Below, piece after piece: positions 11,640-23,349 of a stretch of DNA of 64,000 nucleotides. The notes under the pieces were generated by a model. The model saw only the letters and a list, made by a program, of their open reading frames with translations. It was not told where the DNA came from and ran no database searches. The stretch is from contig ML769518.1 of assembly GCA_009733575.1 (NCBI GenBank), positions 103,533-167,532 on the forward strand, read 5' to 3'. This DNA comes from Gymnopus androsaceus JB14 (taxonomy: Eukaryota > Basidiomycota > Agaricomycetes > Agaricales > Omphalotaceae). Within the stretch, counting starts at the first letter, position 1. Each line of letters begins with the position of its first letter. Both the position numbers and the translations under genes were made by a program.

Positions 11640-12632
11640 TTGGTCTAATAACGGTGTAGAGTTGTGATAATTCTATTGAACACCATTGGCGTCAGACAAC
11701 CTCAAACAACCATTACCTTTGGGCAGAGGGTATTGACATGGAAGAAATGATACCAAGTCCTGATAAACACACGCATTCAGAGGACAGCTGGCATGATGGA
11801 AACTGCTCAACTCAAGTCTCATTCCACTGTTGCTTTCCTGAAACAAGGATTTTTAGGGTTCGACGCGTTAACCGCCCAGAGAAACCTGTTTCTGATTAGA
11901 AATATCCCTAGCCTTAAGTTAAATTTCAAGTTACTTAAATACTTTGGTAGGGATTGTAAAGCACGTATCATTCCTACATTTTTTTCCCCTGCCCCATGGC
12001 TTCCTCAGCTGCATTGACGACGTTTTCTCATTCATCTGCAATGTCTTCAAACTCTCCTTACTTCGAAAGATGCAACTTCACTTCCAACAATGGTACACTT
12101 TTCTCACAGTCAAGTAACTTCAAAATCGACCGAAGTAGCTTCATCTTCAATGATTCTTGTGCATACTACTCTCAGTATTTCTTCTGCCATTAAGCTGACT
12201 GACATGCTTAACAGCGGTACGTCATATTGTTGGCATGTTACAGAAGTTCATGCTGAATATTCGAGTCTGTATGGCACAGATAATTTCCTATGTCAAAGGA
12301 CCTTTATCAGTTTCTTGCCCTAAGTATTTCATTATTGGTTGCCAGTCTCTCGGGACACCAGGCGAGAGTGAGCATATTGTTCGGAGGTTCACAACAGAAG
12401 AGGAGCGAGATAGATTTGATTTATTGTTACAAAGATTTGGGTAAGTTTTGTGGTACTTAGCTAATAATTGAAAAAAGCATGAATCATTTCTCGATCTTCT
12501 CAAGGTGGTCAGCATTTACTATGAAGCCACTGTGGAAGGAGACCTTTTGTGGAGATCCTTGTTTGGTGCTATCTTCTGCAGGTGATGTTTCATTTCTTTG
12601 CCTGCATTCAATTCTGCTATCTAATTTTAAAG
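11640..12632 (+). other. possible 5' exons of the unknown spliced gene
   Basis: Several coding-like stretches occur: an open frame from 12041, one at 12235-12440 ending at a good donor (12441, with a CTAAT branch point and an AG at 12477), and one at about 12478-12587 ending at a donor GTGATG with branch point CTAAT and acceptor at 12632. I cannot join them in one frame to the exon that starts at 12633. Either my exon boundaries are wrong or there are small indels. The start codon of the gene is therefore not determined. Confidence 0.3.
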
Positions 12633-14123
12633 GAAGCTGTATATACGTTGAGGGACATGCTAGGAGAGAGGGTTTACCGTTGGAGTAGAGTAAATATGGT
12701 AAGACATAATTCCTCTTTTAATTTTGGATCCATCTCATCATGCAGAAAAGAGCATCAAGATTTCAGTATGATTGATATTATGCGTTTCAGGGGATCTAGA
12801 TTGATGGTGTCACAGGCATTTTTCATGAGCAGCTCAGAAGTTTATCCTGGTAGATGGGACTGGAAAAAATTGTGGAAGAATGAAGGTCCATATGAGGAGT
12901 TGAAGCTTTTTGATAGATATGGAAACTTCATAGTAGATGTGGAGCTGCTTGAAGCCCGTGGTTTACTTTTCCATGGGTATACAGAGTTTCAGGTGAGGAT
13001 GGCGAGTTAATAATAATAAGCAGAGAGTAATGGACATCTCCTAGATGCATGGAGACACAATGCTAGCTGCAAAAATGATAGGGGACCTGAATGAGATGAA
13101 GAGGTTGAAAGGTGAGCACAAGATATATGGAAGGATATATGAGTTTCAGAATGGACATATTTCAATAGGAAATGCCATTTTAAGTCAATCATTGAATAGA
13201 CATTTGAAAGAAGTAGAGGTAAGAGGATGATTGAATCATGTGGAATATTAAATTTACTGCTATTATCATCCCTCTCTTTCCCCAGCCTGTGAGTCCCTCC
13301 TCCCTCCTTTCCAGTGTGCAGCATGAATGCTCACTGCCATGCCCATCCCTCTCTTTCTCCAGGATGTGAGTGCTCCTTCCCTCCTCTCCAATTAGTTGTG
13401 TGAATTCTCACTGCAATGCCCATTCTGTCTTTTTCCAGGCTGTGAGTCCCCCATCCTTTCTTAGCAGTGTGCTTTGTGAGTGCTCACTGCCATTGTCATC
13501 CCTCTCTCCTTCTCCAGCCTGTGAGTCCCATCTCCCTGTCCCAAGTACTGTATGAGTGCTCACTGCCATTCTCATTCCTCTCTTTTCTGCAGCCTGTGAG
13601 TCCCATCTCCCTTTTCCCATGTGCTGTGTGATTTCTCACTGCCATTCTCATTCCTATTTTCCGCAGCCTGTGAGTCCTCCTTTGCCCAGTGTGCTGTGTG
13701 AATGCTCACTGCCATTGTCATCCCTTTCTTTCTCCAGCATGTGGGTCTCCCTCCCTTCCAGTATGCTATTTGAATGCTCATTTCTATTCTCATCCTTCTT
13801 TTTCTGCAGTTTGTTAGTCCCCTTCTGTTCTGCCCAGTGTACAGTGTGGATGTTCACTACCTTTGTCATCCCTCTCTTTCTATAGGTTGTGAGCCTCTCC
13901 TCTCCAGTGTGCTGCATGAGTACTGGCTACTATTCTTATGCGTTTCTTTCTCCAGCTTGTGAGTCCCCTTCCCTCCCTTCTAGTGTGTCATGTGATTGCT
14001 TACTGCAATTTACATCTCTTTCTTTTTCCAGTCTGTGAGTCCCCATCTTCCAGTGTACTATGTGAATGTTCACTGACATTTCCATCCCTCTCTTTCTCTA
14101 GCCTGTGAGTCCTCCCCTATCTG

Positions 14124-14161
<38 letters not shown>

Positions 14162-15753
14162 GCTTACTGCCATTCTTATCCCTCCCTGTCTCCAGTTTGT
14201 GAGTCTCTCTCCCTCCCCTTCCAGTGCATTGTGTGAATGCTCACTAACATCAACCCTCCCTTTCTGCAGCCTGTGAGTCCTCCTTCCCTTCCCTTCCAGT
14301 GTGCAGACTATGTGCTGAGTAAATGCTCACTGCCATTTTTATCCCTCTCTTGCTCCAGTTTGTGAGTCTTCCCTCCCACTCTCCAATGCAATTGTGCATT
14401 GTGTGAATGGTCACTGACATTCCCATCTCTCTCCTTCTCCAGGATGTGAGTCACTCTCCTCTCCTTGACTTTCAGTATGTCATGTGAATGCTCACTGCTA
14501 TCCTCATTTTTCTCTTTTCACAGGCTGTGAGTCCTCATCCTTCCCCCCAGATTGCTATGTGAATTCCCACTGCTGTTCTCATTGCTCTCTATTTCTAGTT
14601 TGTCAGTCCTTCTGCCCTCCTCTCCAGTGTGCCATGTGATAGCTTACTGCCATTCTCATCCCTCCCTTTCTCCAGCCTGTGAGTCTCCCCTCCCTCTCCT
14701 TCCAAGTACTGTGTAAATGCTCACTGCCATTCTCATCCCTCTCTTTCTCAAGCCTGTGAGTCCCCTCTCCCTTCTCCCCACTGTCCCAGTGTGGTATGTG
14801 AATGCTCACTGCTATTCTCATTTCTCTCTTTGTTCAGCCTGTGAGTCTCCCCTCCCTTCTCCTTAGTATGCTATATGAATGTTCACTGCTATTCTCATTT
14901 CTCTCTTTCTCCAGGATGTGAGTCCCTCTACCTCCCTTCCAATGTATGATGTGAATGCTCACTGCTATTCTCATCTCTCTCTTTCCATAGGATGTGTGTT
15001 CCCTCATCACAGTCTTCTGTGTGAATGCTCACTGATACTTTCATTGCTCTCTTTTTCCAGGATGTGAGTCCCTCTCCCTCCCCCTTCCAGCATGCTATGT
15101 GAATGCTTGTTGCTATTCTCACCTCTCTCTTTCTCTAGTTTGTCAGTTCTCCCTCCTTCTCCAGTGCACTGTGTGGATGCTCATTGTCATTGTTATCTCT
15201 CTCTTTCTCTAGTATGTGAGTCCTTCTCCCTCCCCTTCCAGTGGGCTATGTGGGTGCTCACTGTTATTATCATCCCTCTCTTTCCACAGGCTGTGTGTTC
15301 CCCATCCCTCCCAAGTTTGCTGTGATGTTGACTGTCAAAATTCTCTTCTCCTTCTTTTTCTCAGATTGTAAGTCTTTCTTTTGCTCTTGTGTCCACATAT
15401 TACCACTTTTCCCTCTCAGGACAATGACCGGTTTCAAGAAATATCAGATTCTGAAATTTGTGATGAATCATCAAACATTGAAATGGTTGAAATGGAAATT
15501 TCTTCAGATGATGTACCTCTCCATCATCTAGAAGTGGCCATGGATTATGCTGAAATTGTACAATCTGAAGAGCCAATGGACATAGAACCAGGTATACCTG
15601 AAATTGCACTTGCATCTGGCTTCTGTCCACTCAAGACCTCTGCTATTCTTGAGCTACATTATGGTCACTAAAATTGACTCATGTTTTTTTACATAATTAT
15701 TTAACTTTTTATATTTAGATAATGACAGCATGTCCCTTTGTGAGCCCTGGTAG
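12633..15753 (+). CDS. unknown protein, 3' part, with an array of 3-nt microexons
   Basis: Exons supported by frame are 12633-12992, 13045-13218, 28 triplets inside 13219-15419, 15420-15591 and 15719-15753 (TAG). The first two exons give about 178 residues, including the words PGRWDWKKLWKNEGPYEELK and FHGYTEFQ. The last two give an acidic tail rich in Asp, Glu and Ser. Exon 15591 ends in phase 1 and joins 15719 in frame. Exons 13218 and 15420 are both phase 0, so the frame holds whether the triplets are spliced in or skipped. A 47-nt GT-AG stretch at 12699-12745 is not used in this model because removing it gives a stop. I recognise no family. The 5' end is unresolved. Confidence 0.6.
13219..15419 (+). 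repeat. tandem array: 29 GT-AG intron units separated by 28 NNT triplets
   Basis: Each unit begins GT (20 of 29 are GTGAGT; others GTGGGT, GTTAGT, GTGAGC, GTCAGT, GTGTGT, GTAAGT, GTAAGA) and ends in a pyrimidine tract plus AG, typically TTTCTCCAG. About 30 nt before the AG is a conserved TGCTCACTG, a branch-point-like word. Unit lengths are 52-91 nt, mostly 67-76. Between units stand triplets starting at 13286, 13363, 13439, 13518, 13593, 13667, 13738, 13810, 13886, 13956, 14032, 14102, 14196, 14270, 14359, 14443, 14524, 14599, 14676, 14753, 14838, 14915, 14991, 15061, 15139, 15213, 15290 and 15365. Nine are CCT, five GAT, five TTT, three GCT, and one each CAT, GTT, CTT, TCT, TAT and ATT. All end in T, so none can be a stop codon. 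Confidence 0.85.
14127..14157. repeat. (TG)n microsatellite
   Basis: An uninterrupted TG run of about 31 nt lies inside unit 13 of the intron array and accounts for that unit being the longest (91 nt). It does not touch either splice site. Confidence 0.95.
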
Positions 15754-15956
15754 TGTGATTGTTACTGGGTCACTATTTGGTAGGTGATTTACATCATCTC
15801 TCTCTTCTATCCACTCATTGGTTTCCCTAGCAACAGTCACAAGGCAACAGCCTGAATTTGATTGACACTGGCAATAAGACTGCATTCCTGGATCTATAAC
15901 TTGTCAAGTTGGTAGTTGAAATGTTCTTGGTTTTCATATGAATAGCTGCATAAGTA

Positions 15957-16219
15957 CTGTATAATTACGACCTAAAGTGCCGGGGTTTTATGTGTTACGG
16001 TGAGAACTTCAAAAAGTGGAGTTCTCAGGCCCAAAATCAGTGTTACGGAAAAGATTTCTAGTGTTTTTTGGGCATTTTGGCACAATTTTTGGAAATTTGA
16101 GTTACTATTTTGCAAAATTCAAGGTTCCTTGAACCCCATTATGCGTTACGATTTTCAAAATGACCAAGTTCCCAGGGACCGTGTTACGATTACGGGAACT
16201 TTAGGTTGTAATTATACAG
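15957..16219. mobile_element. Tc1/mariner-type MITE, 263 bp
   Basis: TA lies on both sides (15955-15956 and 16220-16221). The left end CTGTATAATTACGACCTAAA matches the inverse of the right end with about one mismatch. GTTACG words recur inside. It is non-coding and sits about 200 bp downstream of the stop of the unknown gene. Confidence 0.8.
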
Positions 16220-16221
16220 TA

Positions 16222-17886
16222 CTGTTATTTTTTGATATCTCACTGGCTGTGAAGGCAGATAAATGTTGTAAGTGAGGAATAAGTATGGATAATTCTATCA
16301 ATCAACCCTGCTGCCTGAACGCAATCCCACTACAACCCTCCTTCAATAAGTTGCCTCTGTAGCAACCCCATTGGCATAGGCGGAGCGCTGCACAGAGCCC
16401 ACCGAGAATGTCACAAGTAGCTAAATCAATATATTCTACCTTTGACCTCAGCCAAATTCGGTCTCTCAATCCCTCCAACATTGCCAGCATCAAGTCCGCA
16501 ATTTGGCTTGACGGCTCTAACATTGCTTGTACAGTCAGATATAGAGGTGGGAGTTGGACTGGATGAGGGTGAAGTAGACTGGAATAAAGACCAGGGACAG
16601 GAATATATTAGCACTGAAGACAGATGACTGATGACCAGCACTTTTTGTGTGCACTGAAAACAGACAACTGGAAAAGAAGGACCAGACAATGGCAGTGAAA
16701 CTGACATCCGAAAGATGATATAGCAAAGAGGCAAGGTACAAACTGGATTCAAGCTCTCCCAATGGCAAGATAGATGATTGAGTTTTAAGGAGGTGCCAAG
16801 GATGCTGGCGAGAACAGTGGAGCGTCGGAAAGAGTGGTGATCAAACATAACCATCATTGTACAATTGAGAATATAGTAATGCTAAAATTCACTGGTCCTC
16901 AGTCACATCACTCCGAACCTCCGCTGCTTCATAACCTCAACAAAAACAATCTGTAGGCCGGGTTGTTACAATCTGTGTCAAAAGGAGGGATTGTGTTTGG
17001 GCAGGAGGGTTGGTAAATAGAATTGTCCAATAAGTATGGTTTCCACACCAGGATCATTCAGTACAAATGGTAATTGATAACAAAATATTGGGAACTCTGG
17101 ACATCTGCAAAAGTGTCCTATTACCCAGGGATATATAAGTCAAAATCAGGTACGCTCATGTGCCTGTAACACCCTTGGACATCCAGGGAGCACTCATTCC
17201 ATTATTAACCAGCATTTCCATCAAATTGCTACTCCTCTCCACTGACTAGCACTTTCATTCACCCTTTGGAAACTAGCTGTACATGCTCATGAGGGATTTA
17301 CACTCCTAGATCTTAAACATACTTCTTTGGAGATTGTCAAGTAAGTCTAAATGGAACTGGACTTAGGTCAAATGTCAGAAACTCAGCCAAAATATCAATG
17401 ATTATTATCATCTCAAATGGGTTGGAAAGAAGCAACAGAGATTCACATTGATGGTAGAAGGAGGTTGCTTTTAACAGCAAGGACCATGCACTGAAGGCCT
17501 TGGCAATTGTTGTTGTTCTCTCCATTGTTCCTCATGCTGCTGAAATCAAGTGAGTCTTTCCTGATCTCCATGTTATCTAGTGTCTGAAGCATAATAACCT
17601 CAGTGCTCCTACCTTTTGAAGCTTAACACTGCAAAGCAGTTACAGAGCTGAATAAGGCTCAGCATTTAAAAGGTATGAAGATTGGGAAACTTGGGCAAGG
17701 GGCCCCAAAAAAATATTTTCATACCAGGGTTCAGAATTTTTTTTCTCAGCCTCAGTGCTAGACCTTCCCTCCCTTCATGTGACATTGTTATCACATGACC
17801 TTGTTGAACAAATGATGATATCAGTCATCATCTTGGTCATATGATGCTATCAGTCATTACCGAGGTAGACTTACTCAGCCTCAGTA
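16222..17886. other. no gene recognised
   Basis: Short open frames occur on both strands at 16302-16857, but they overlap each other and show no family features or consistent splice sites. No terminal repeats were found. I can offer no annotation. Confidence 0.4.
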
Positions 17887-19003
17887 TGTGAGACCCGGTG
17901 CACGAAACGGATCTCGGACCAACGTATCCTGAATGTCTCGCACCTAGATGTAGGTGGAGACCAAATGCAACCACCCGGGGTAACCGTGCCGTAAGGTGGG
18001 TCTGGACAGTAGTATGAGTGTTGTATGGAACAGTACAAGCCTCAGAAGTGCAAGGAACAGTGTACGGGCCACCCGCTGACGTAATCAGGAGGAAGCGGGT
18101 GGTATTGTGGTCCGACGACCAGAAATGAGTGGGAGCGGATGGAATATGGGTGAAGGGGTGGTCCAAAAAGGTGTAATAAGTCCAAATATGGATAATGCGG
18201 ATGGAATACAGCAAATGCGGACGGAAATAGCGTGAGAGCGGGTGGAATAGGGTGAAAGCGGGCGGAAATAGCGTGGGAGCGGACGGAATAGTGCAAAAGC
18301 GGACGGAAATAGCGTGGGAGTGGATGGAATAGGGTGAAAGCGGATGGGAATAGTGTGAGAGCGGACGGAATAGCGTGAGAGCGGATGGAAATAGCGTGGG
18401 AGCGGACGGAATTGAGTGAAAGCGGACGGTCCCCGAGGTTCTAGAGGTAGCAAAACCCAAATAGGAAGCTCCCGAGGAGCTTTGGTTGTAAAGTTGTAAA
18501 CAGAGATAGAAGACAGTGAGCTCTGGACGTAGATTGGGTATCTACGGACAGAGCCTCGCAGTTAATGTAGATGACAGTGGGCCTTCGAACGGAGCTCGGA
18601 AGGCACAGCTGGTTAGAACAGATAGAAATAGAGAGACAGAGACAGAGACAGAGCAAAATGGGATTGATTCGGTAACAATGGTAATAACAGACTAGGGTGC
18701 ATGGACTCGGGGTGTCTACTTATATACTGTAGGGTGGCTGTGTAAGTCGTCGGGAGGGCCTGATGGATGGTTATCAAGTGCGGGAGGCACCCGGGAGGCA
18801 GGATAAGTGGTAATCACATGTAGAAAGTGCCCGGCAGGCAGGATAAATGGTAAATAAGCATGGAAAGCGCCCGCAATGTAGGTAATGAGTGCAGGAAGTA
18901 TCCGCAGACGGTCAGGAAGCGTGGGAAGTATCCGCGGACGGCCAGGAAGCGTGGGAAACATCAGCGGGTGGATAGCGGATGAGAAATGAGCCAAGGCCTG
19001 ACA
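17887..19003 (-). mobile_element. solo LTR, 1117 bp, 5-bp target duplication CAGTA
   Basis: The unit starts TGTGAGACCC and ends CCTGACA, and CAGTA stands on both sides (17882-17886 and 19004-19008). It has the TG...CA ends of an LTR and no internal retroelement domains. A TATATAAG word on the minus strand near 18723 suggests that orientation. It contains a minisatellite at about 18190-18430. The orientation call is weak; the LTR-like boundaries are well supported. Confidence 0.7.
18190..18430. repeat. minisatellite of about 20-nt units
   Basis: Units such as AGCGGACGGAATAGCGTGAG and close variants (GGATGGAAATAGCGTGGG, GGGTGAAAGCGG) repeat about a dozen times. Read on the minus strand they give low-complexity frames rich in Pro, Ser, Leu and Phe, which I regard as an artefact of the repeat. 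Confidence 0.85.
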
Positions 19004-19073
19004 CAGTAGTATCTTAGTAAGTAGCTTTATGGACAACATCATAGGTCATGCACATGGAACATACTAGAAGAAT

Positions 19074-21330
19074 TAGTGCTGCCATGGTGCGGTTCATGAA
19101 CCTTGTGAACCCAGTTCAAACCCGAACCGCACCCAAGGTTCAGGTTCACTTGGCTGAAGGTTTGATAACAAGCTGTTGGTCCATTGGTTCAAGTAGTGTA
19201 GAGCAATCAACACTAAGTGATCGGAACACAGGGAGTTTGGTTATCAATTTAAATAGCAAGGGTGCATTGTCAAAGGTTCTGCAAAGCAAATACTCTGTCT
19301 GTCTCTCAAAAGTGACTGGTGTTTCTCGAAGTGATGCTGGTAGATGATTGAAGGATAGGGTCTCCTTTTCTAATCAATTCATACCAATTTGGGGCAATGA
19401 TAGGGGCAACAATATAACTATGACAACAAAAAGAACCACCAACAATATGGCTTGGTTCAACAAAGTGATTCCCAACAGTAGGGCAAAACCACTCAGGACA
19501 ACAGACAGTTTGTTTCCTGTACACCTGAGCTCAGTTGCAACAGATGGTTGTTTCTTGGTGGTCACACTAGACTCCTCGAAACTAAAACAAAAATTTGACT
19601 TGGTATAAGTCGGGGTTTTCACAGTTGTCAGGATTATAAGTCTCTAATGCTGGGTGCAATAAACAACTCTTTCCATACCACACAAAGTATTACTTTGGTT
19701 CACAAGGGAGTGGTATCTTTCCTGTCTCAGCCATAGCTACGTCAACAAGGATTCACACTAGCAACAAATGAGGTCCAAAGGTAACTTGTTTTGCAAAGGA
19801 AATATAGCTAGGCTTTTATACTACTCTCGGCCAGAAACTGGTTAAATAATAAAGTACTTCGAGAATCCAGAGAAATGGTACAACTTGTTCAGAAAAAGGA
19901 GAAATTATAATAAAGTAGTCTGTATATGCATATATCTGCAACCCTAATGTCCATTTGTATGCCTCTCATGGGTGTTATACCCTATTTCTATTTGGGTTAT
20001 ACACCTTTTGGTCCTTTCCTGGGCAACACGTACTGCTATGTAGCTGATACATGTCCAGTGCCGTGCTCACTAATCCCATCATAGTTCTGTTTCTTGTCAT
20101 AACTTATTGTGTCCTCCTTTCCTTCTTTCGTATTATCATTCTCCATCCTCATAGCTTCCCAACCATACCCATATCTCTATATCCCTGCAGTATATTCATG
20201 CAGGAAAACACCAACTAATGCACGGTGTTATTCTCCTGGCTCAAATCTGTCTATTACGTGTTGTTTCTTCCGTTTCTCAGCAGACATGTACACCTTCCAA
20301 TACTGGTACACGTCACACTTTGAGGGTCTATGTATGCTCTCTTGGCTTTGTCAATCCTTCTGCTCTTGTTTCATTCTTTCAGCATACGCCGTTTATCCAT
20401 TCTTTGGTGCCAAACAGATTATTAGCGCTTCCTTGGTATTAAGCTTCAAAGTACCCTTCAGCTATCATGACAATCTCAACATCAGCCCACTTGAATTGGT
20501 TCTGTCCTGTTTTGCGAAGTCCATTTCCTTCCATAATCCCTGAGTTACTTGTCTTCAGAGTGTATCCTTTTGAGCTTGAGTCTATGTGGGCGATGTGCCT
20601 CTTTTAATATGAGTTCTGGCATTGACATGCCAGTGAGACTCCGCTACCGGATTATGGATTCCTACAAACTACTTAGAGCTGATATTCAGTTCAATACTGT
20701 GGCTCTGTTGGTCTGAGTACTTCCACACTTATTAGACTCGTTACAGCTATCAGCTTGGGCTCACTATAGCTCTCTTATACCATCTCTAGAAGCAAACTTG
20801 TCAAGAATTGCATTCTCAAGGTCTTGCCAAAAATTTGGCATTTTGTCAAGAACCAAACCTTTAGGTGCAGGTTCGGAAATTTTTGGAAGGTTTGCACCTG
20901 CACCAAACCTCCCAGCCTCAGTTGTCTTAAACCATCATTTTTCCTGCATTTTGTATGAGAAAAGGGGCCAAAGCGTAATATATCAACCTTCAAATCTATA
21001 GATGGTAAATTTTTGACTATAAATTAAACCATTAGGGTATTTATCATGCTTGGGAAATTTTACCTAAGCCTTGATCCCCAACTTGTTCACTCTTACAGAG
21101 TCTTATCTTGACAATCACTTGGTTATTCTCTCTGCAAAACAGATGGTGGCACATTGTTGGAGTAAAATTCAGAACATGTAATAAATTAAAAGCCACATAC
21201 AAGTGATCCTGGGCCTCAGTACACAGTTATAAAAAATTTGGGTTTGAACCTGTTCAAACCTGCACTGAACCCTGAACCTAGGTTCAAGGTGCAGGTTCGA
21301 GAAATTGTGAACTGCACCACGGCAGCACTA
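19074..21330. mobile_element. non-autonomous hAT element, 2.26 kb
   Basis: The ends TAGTGCTGCCATGGTGCGGT and the inverse CACCACGGCAGCACTA match closely. The flanks AGAAGAAT (19066-19073) and AGAAGGAT (21331-21338) agree at 7 of 8 positions, the hAT duplication size. Both subterminal parts hold GGTTCA/TGAACC words. No BED finger or dimerisation domain was found in the interior, so the element is probably non-autonomous or very decayed. Confidence 0.75.
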
Positions 21331-21338
21331 AGAAGGAT

Positions 21339-21828
21339 ACTGCCATATGTGTAATGAATACAGTACAACAGTATATAAGGACTCTTGAAGTACTGCTAAT
21401 GATAACAACTTCTACTAGGCTTGTACCTCTCTCTATCTACTCTACCAGCTTAACCACTTGGTGAGTGCTAGTCACTGCACCTCCTAGCTTATATGCTGTG
21501 CAACAGGTTATGGGCCTCAAGGCCCTCTTGTTGTTGTGCTTTACAATGATCAGGTTGCTTTGGCCCTGTTCATGTACACCTTGAGGGCTGTCCGTAGCCT
21601 TTGAGTGTGGTTGGTGATTGCTGTAGGATGGTCATGATATTAGGCTGTAGCATGAATTCAAGCCCCAAAATTTACATACAATACCTTCTTTCTTTCATGA
21701 ACCCAGGTATCAGGCTAAATCTTACATTGCTCCTGCCAGTATGCTGAAGAAGGATTGAAAGGCTCCACAGTTCCCTTATTGATGTGAACCATGTGGCACA
21801 TTGATTACTATACAAATTTTTATCATGA
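21339..21828. other. no gene recognised; possible promoter-like TATATAAGG
   Basis: A TATATAAGGACTCTT word at about 21374 resembles a TATA box, as in LTRs. I cannot define LTR ends around it, and no reading frame of interest follows. Confidence 0.25.
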
Positions 21829-21830
21829 TA

Positions 21831-22377
21831 CAGAGGCAAACCCCCAGACAAAAATACCCCAGGCAAATTTTTTGATTTTCCTGTGATTTGTAGTAGGTTT
21901 TAGGCTTCAACTTTTTTGATATAATATCTAGACCACATCTATGTTAAGTTTATAGCATAATTAATATGCCTAGACTACATCATGTACCAAAAAAAAATTA
22001 AACAATAAAAAGTCGGAAAAGCATGGATGATCCCTTGCACTGCATGGCCAACATCCACAATTGGGCTATGAGCTTACCCAAAGTGTATAAGGATACTAGA
22101 GCATGTCCAGAAGGCTGGAAAAGCAATTTTACAATACATTATGGCCGCATTTGATGGTCACATGTGATGTTTTGCCTGGCGGTTTTTAGCACTTTTTCTT
22201 GAATAGCAGTAATTGATTTATGTAGACACTAAATATGCTCAGAAAAATCTGAAAATTTTTTGCTATAATGTTATGATGCATATAATTTGATTGCCAAAAA
22301 GGATTTGCTTAAATCCATCACCAATTCGAATTATTGCCTAATCTTTCGAAAGTTTTTTGCCTGGGGGTTTGCTTCTG
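21831..22377. mobile_element. Tc1/mariner-type MITE, 547 bp
   Basis: TA lies on both sides (21829-21830 and 22378-22379). The left end CAGAGGCAAACCCCCAGACA is the near-exact inverse of the right end TGCCTGGGGGTTTGCTTCTG. The interior is AT-rich and non-coding. Confidence 0.75.
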
Positions 22378-22934
22378 TACATCTTTTTTAGATAGATCTA
22401 CATACAAATTCCCCCTGATGGCTTAAGTCCCTTAAATGATCAAATGATTGATGCTTACTTAATTGTTGCTGCTCATCATGAGATCTTTCAATCTGCCATA
22501 CAGGATCTTTTTAGATAGATCTTAGATGCTCAGATGGAATGGCTGAGATCTAATGATGGAAAGGTGATCATTGGTTACCATGTGTACAGGTGACATGCAA
22601 CATGAGCATGATTTGGTTTCAAATCTGTTTCATAATAACAGCTACTAATCAGCTGTCTTTCACAGATCAACCCAATTTTTTGAAATGTCTTCCACTTTGA
22701 GCTCCAATGCATCTGGTCTCAACAGTGTTCCCATGCATGATGGTAGTAACCATAGGGATCTACACCATACTGTATATGGTTGTGGCTGTATACTTTACAG
22801 TAGATTATGGGTCCTTCCTGTATTGTACCCATACTGTAAATTCTTTTTGGAAGAGCTTACAGTATGGTACGGTTATTTTACAGTATATGGATGGGTAATA
22901 TGGCTGTAAAATCACGTATTATTCAAAAAAAAGC

Positions 22935-23349
22935 TCTATGCATCTAAGGTAGCCTTTAAAGCATCTTTGAGCATTTTGCGCTTGAGTCTAAGTAGGTGTT
23001 TACACAACATCAACACCTGAATTGTCTCTAGCTTCAAATAAGCATGACAGAGAGATAAAGTATCCCTTCCCCCAGAAAAATACACTCCACAGCAACCACC
23101 AAACATTTGACAAAGATCATTCTTGGAAATGCTTGAAAATCAACAGATGCATACCTGGGATTGCCATAAAATTGTGGGCCATTTGATACAAGCATAGAGA
23201 CTCAGTCTTCCGGGAATACCACCACTGAACTGGTTTGGTTTGGGCAGCTGCATGCAGTGCATCAAATTACTGCTCCAATTCATTGCTTTCTTCTTCTTCA
23301 TCAGACCCCTAGTCAAATGCTGAAAAGTCAATGACCAGTAGCCCAGCAT
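22935..23349 (-). pseudogene. C-terminal remnant of a hAT transposase
   Basis: On the minus strand, frame-shifted pieces resemble the hAT dimerisation region. One has the words LYACIKWPTILW, similar to the usual YP-L-AR/MA-D-L core. A downstream piece reads GGRDTLSLCHAYLK followed by a basic tail. Frames are broken and no inverted termini were identified. A plausible but old fragment. Confidence 0.45.

Noticed and set aside
12699..12745. A 47-nt GT-AG intron in the unknown gene
   Set aside because: Removing it puts a stop codon 10 codons later, while leaving it in keeps a 120-codon exon open; there is no good branch point.
13408..15122. Minus-strand frames with repeated words such as GERDDNGSEHSHSTL
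   Set aside because: They arise from the repeated intron units read backwards and change frame at every length variation between units.
13219..15419. Regularly spaced repeats resembling a CRISPR array
   Set aside because: The genome is eukaryotic, the units are imperfect and include the supposed spacers, and the 3-nt gaps bounded by splice signals explain the pattern better.
17837..18460. Long minus-strand frame rich in Pro, Ser and Leu
   Set aside because: It is created by the 20-nt minisatellite in the solo LTR, with similar frames in all three phases.
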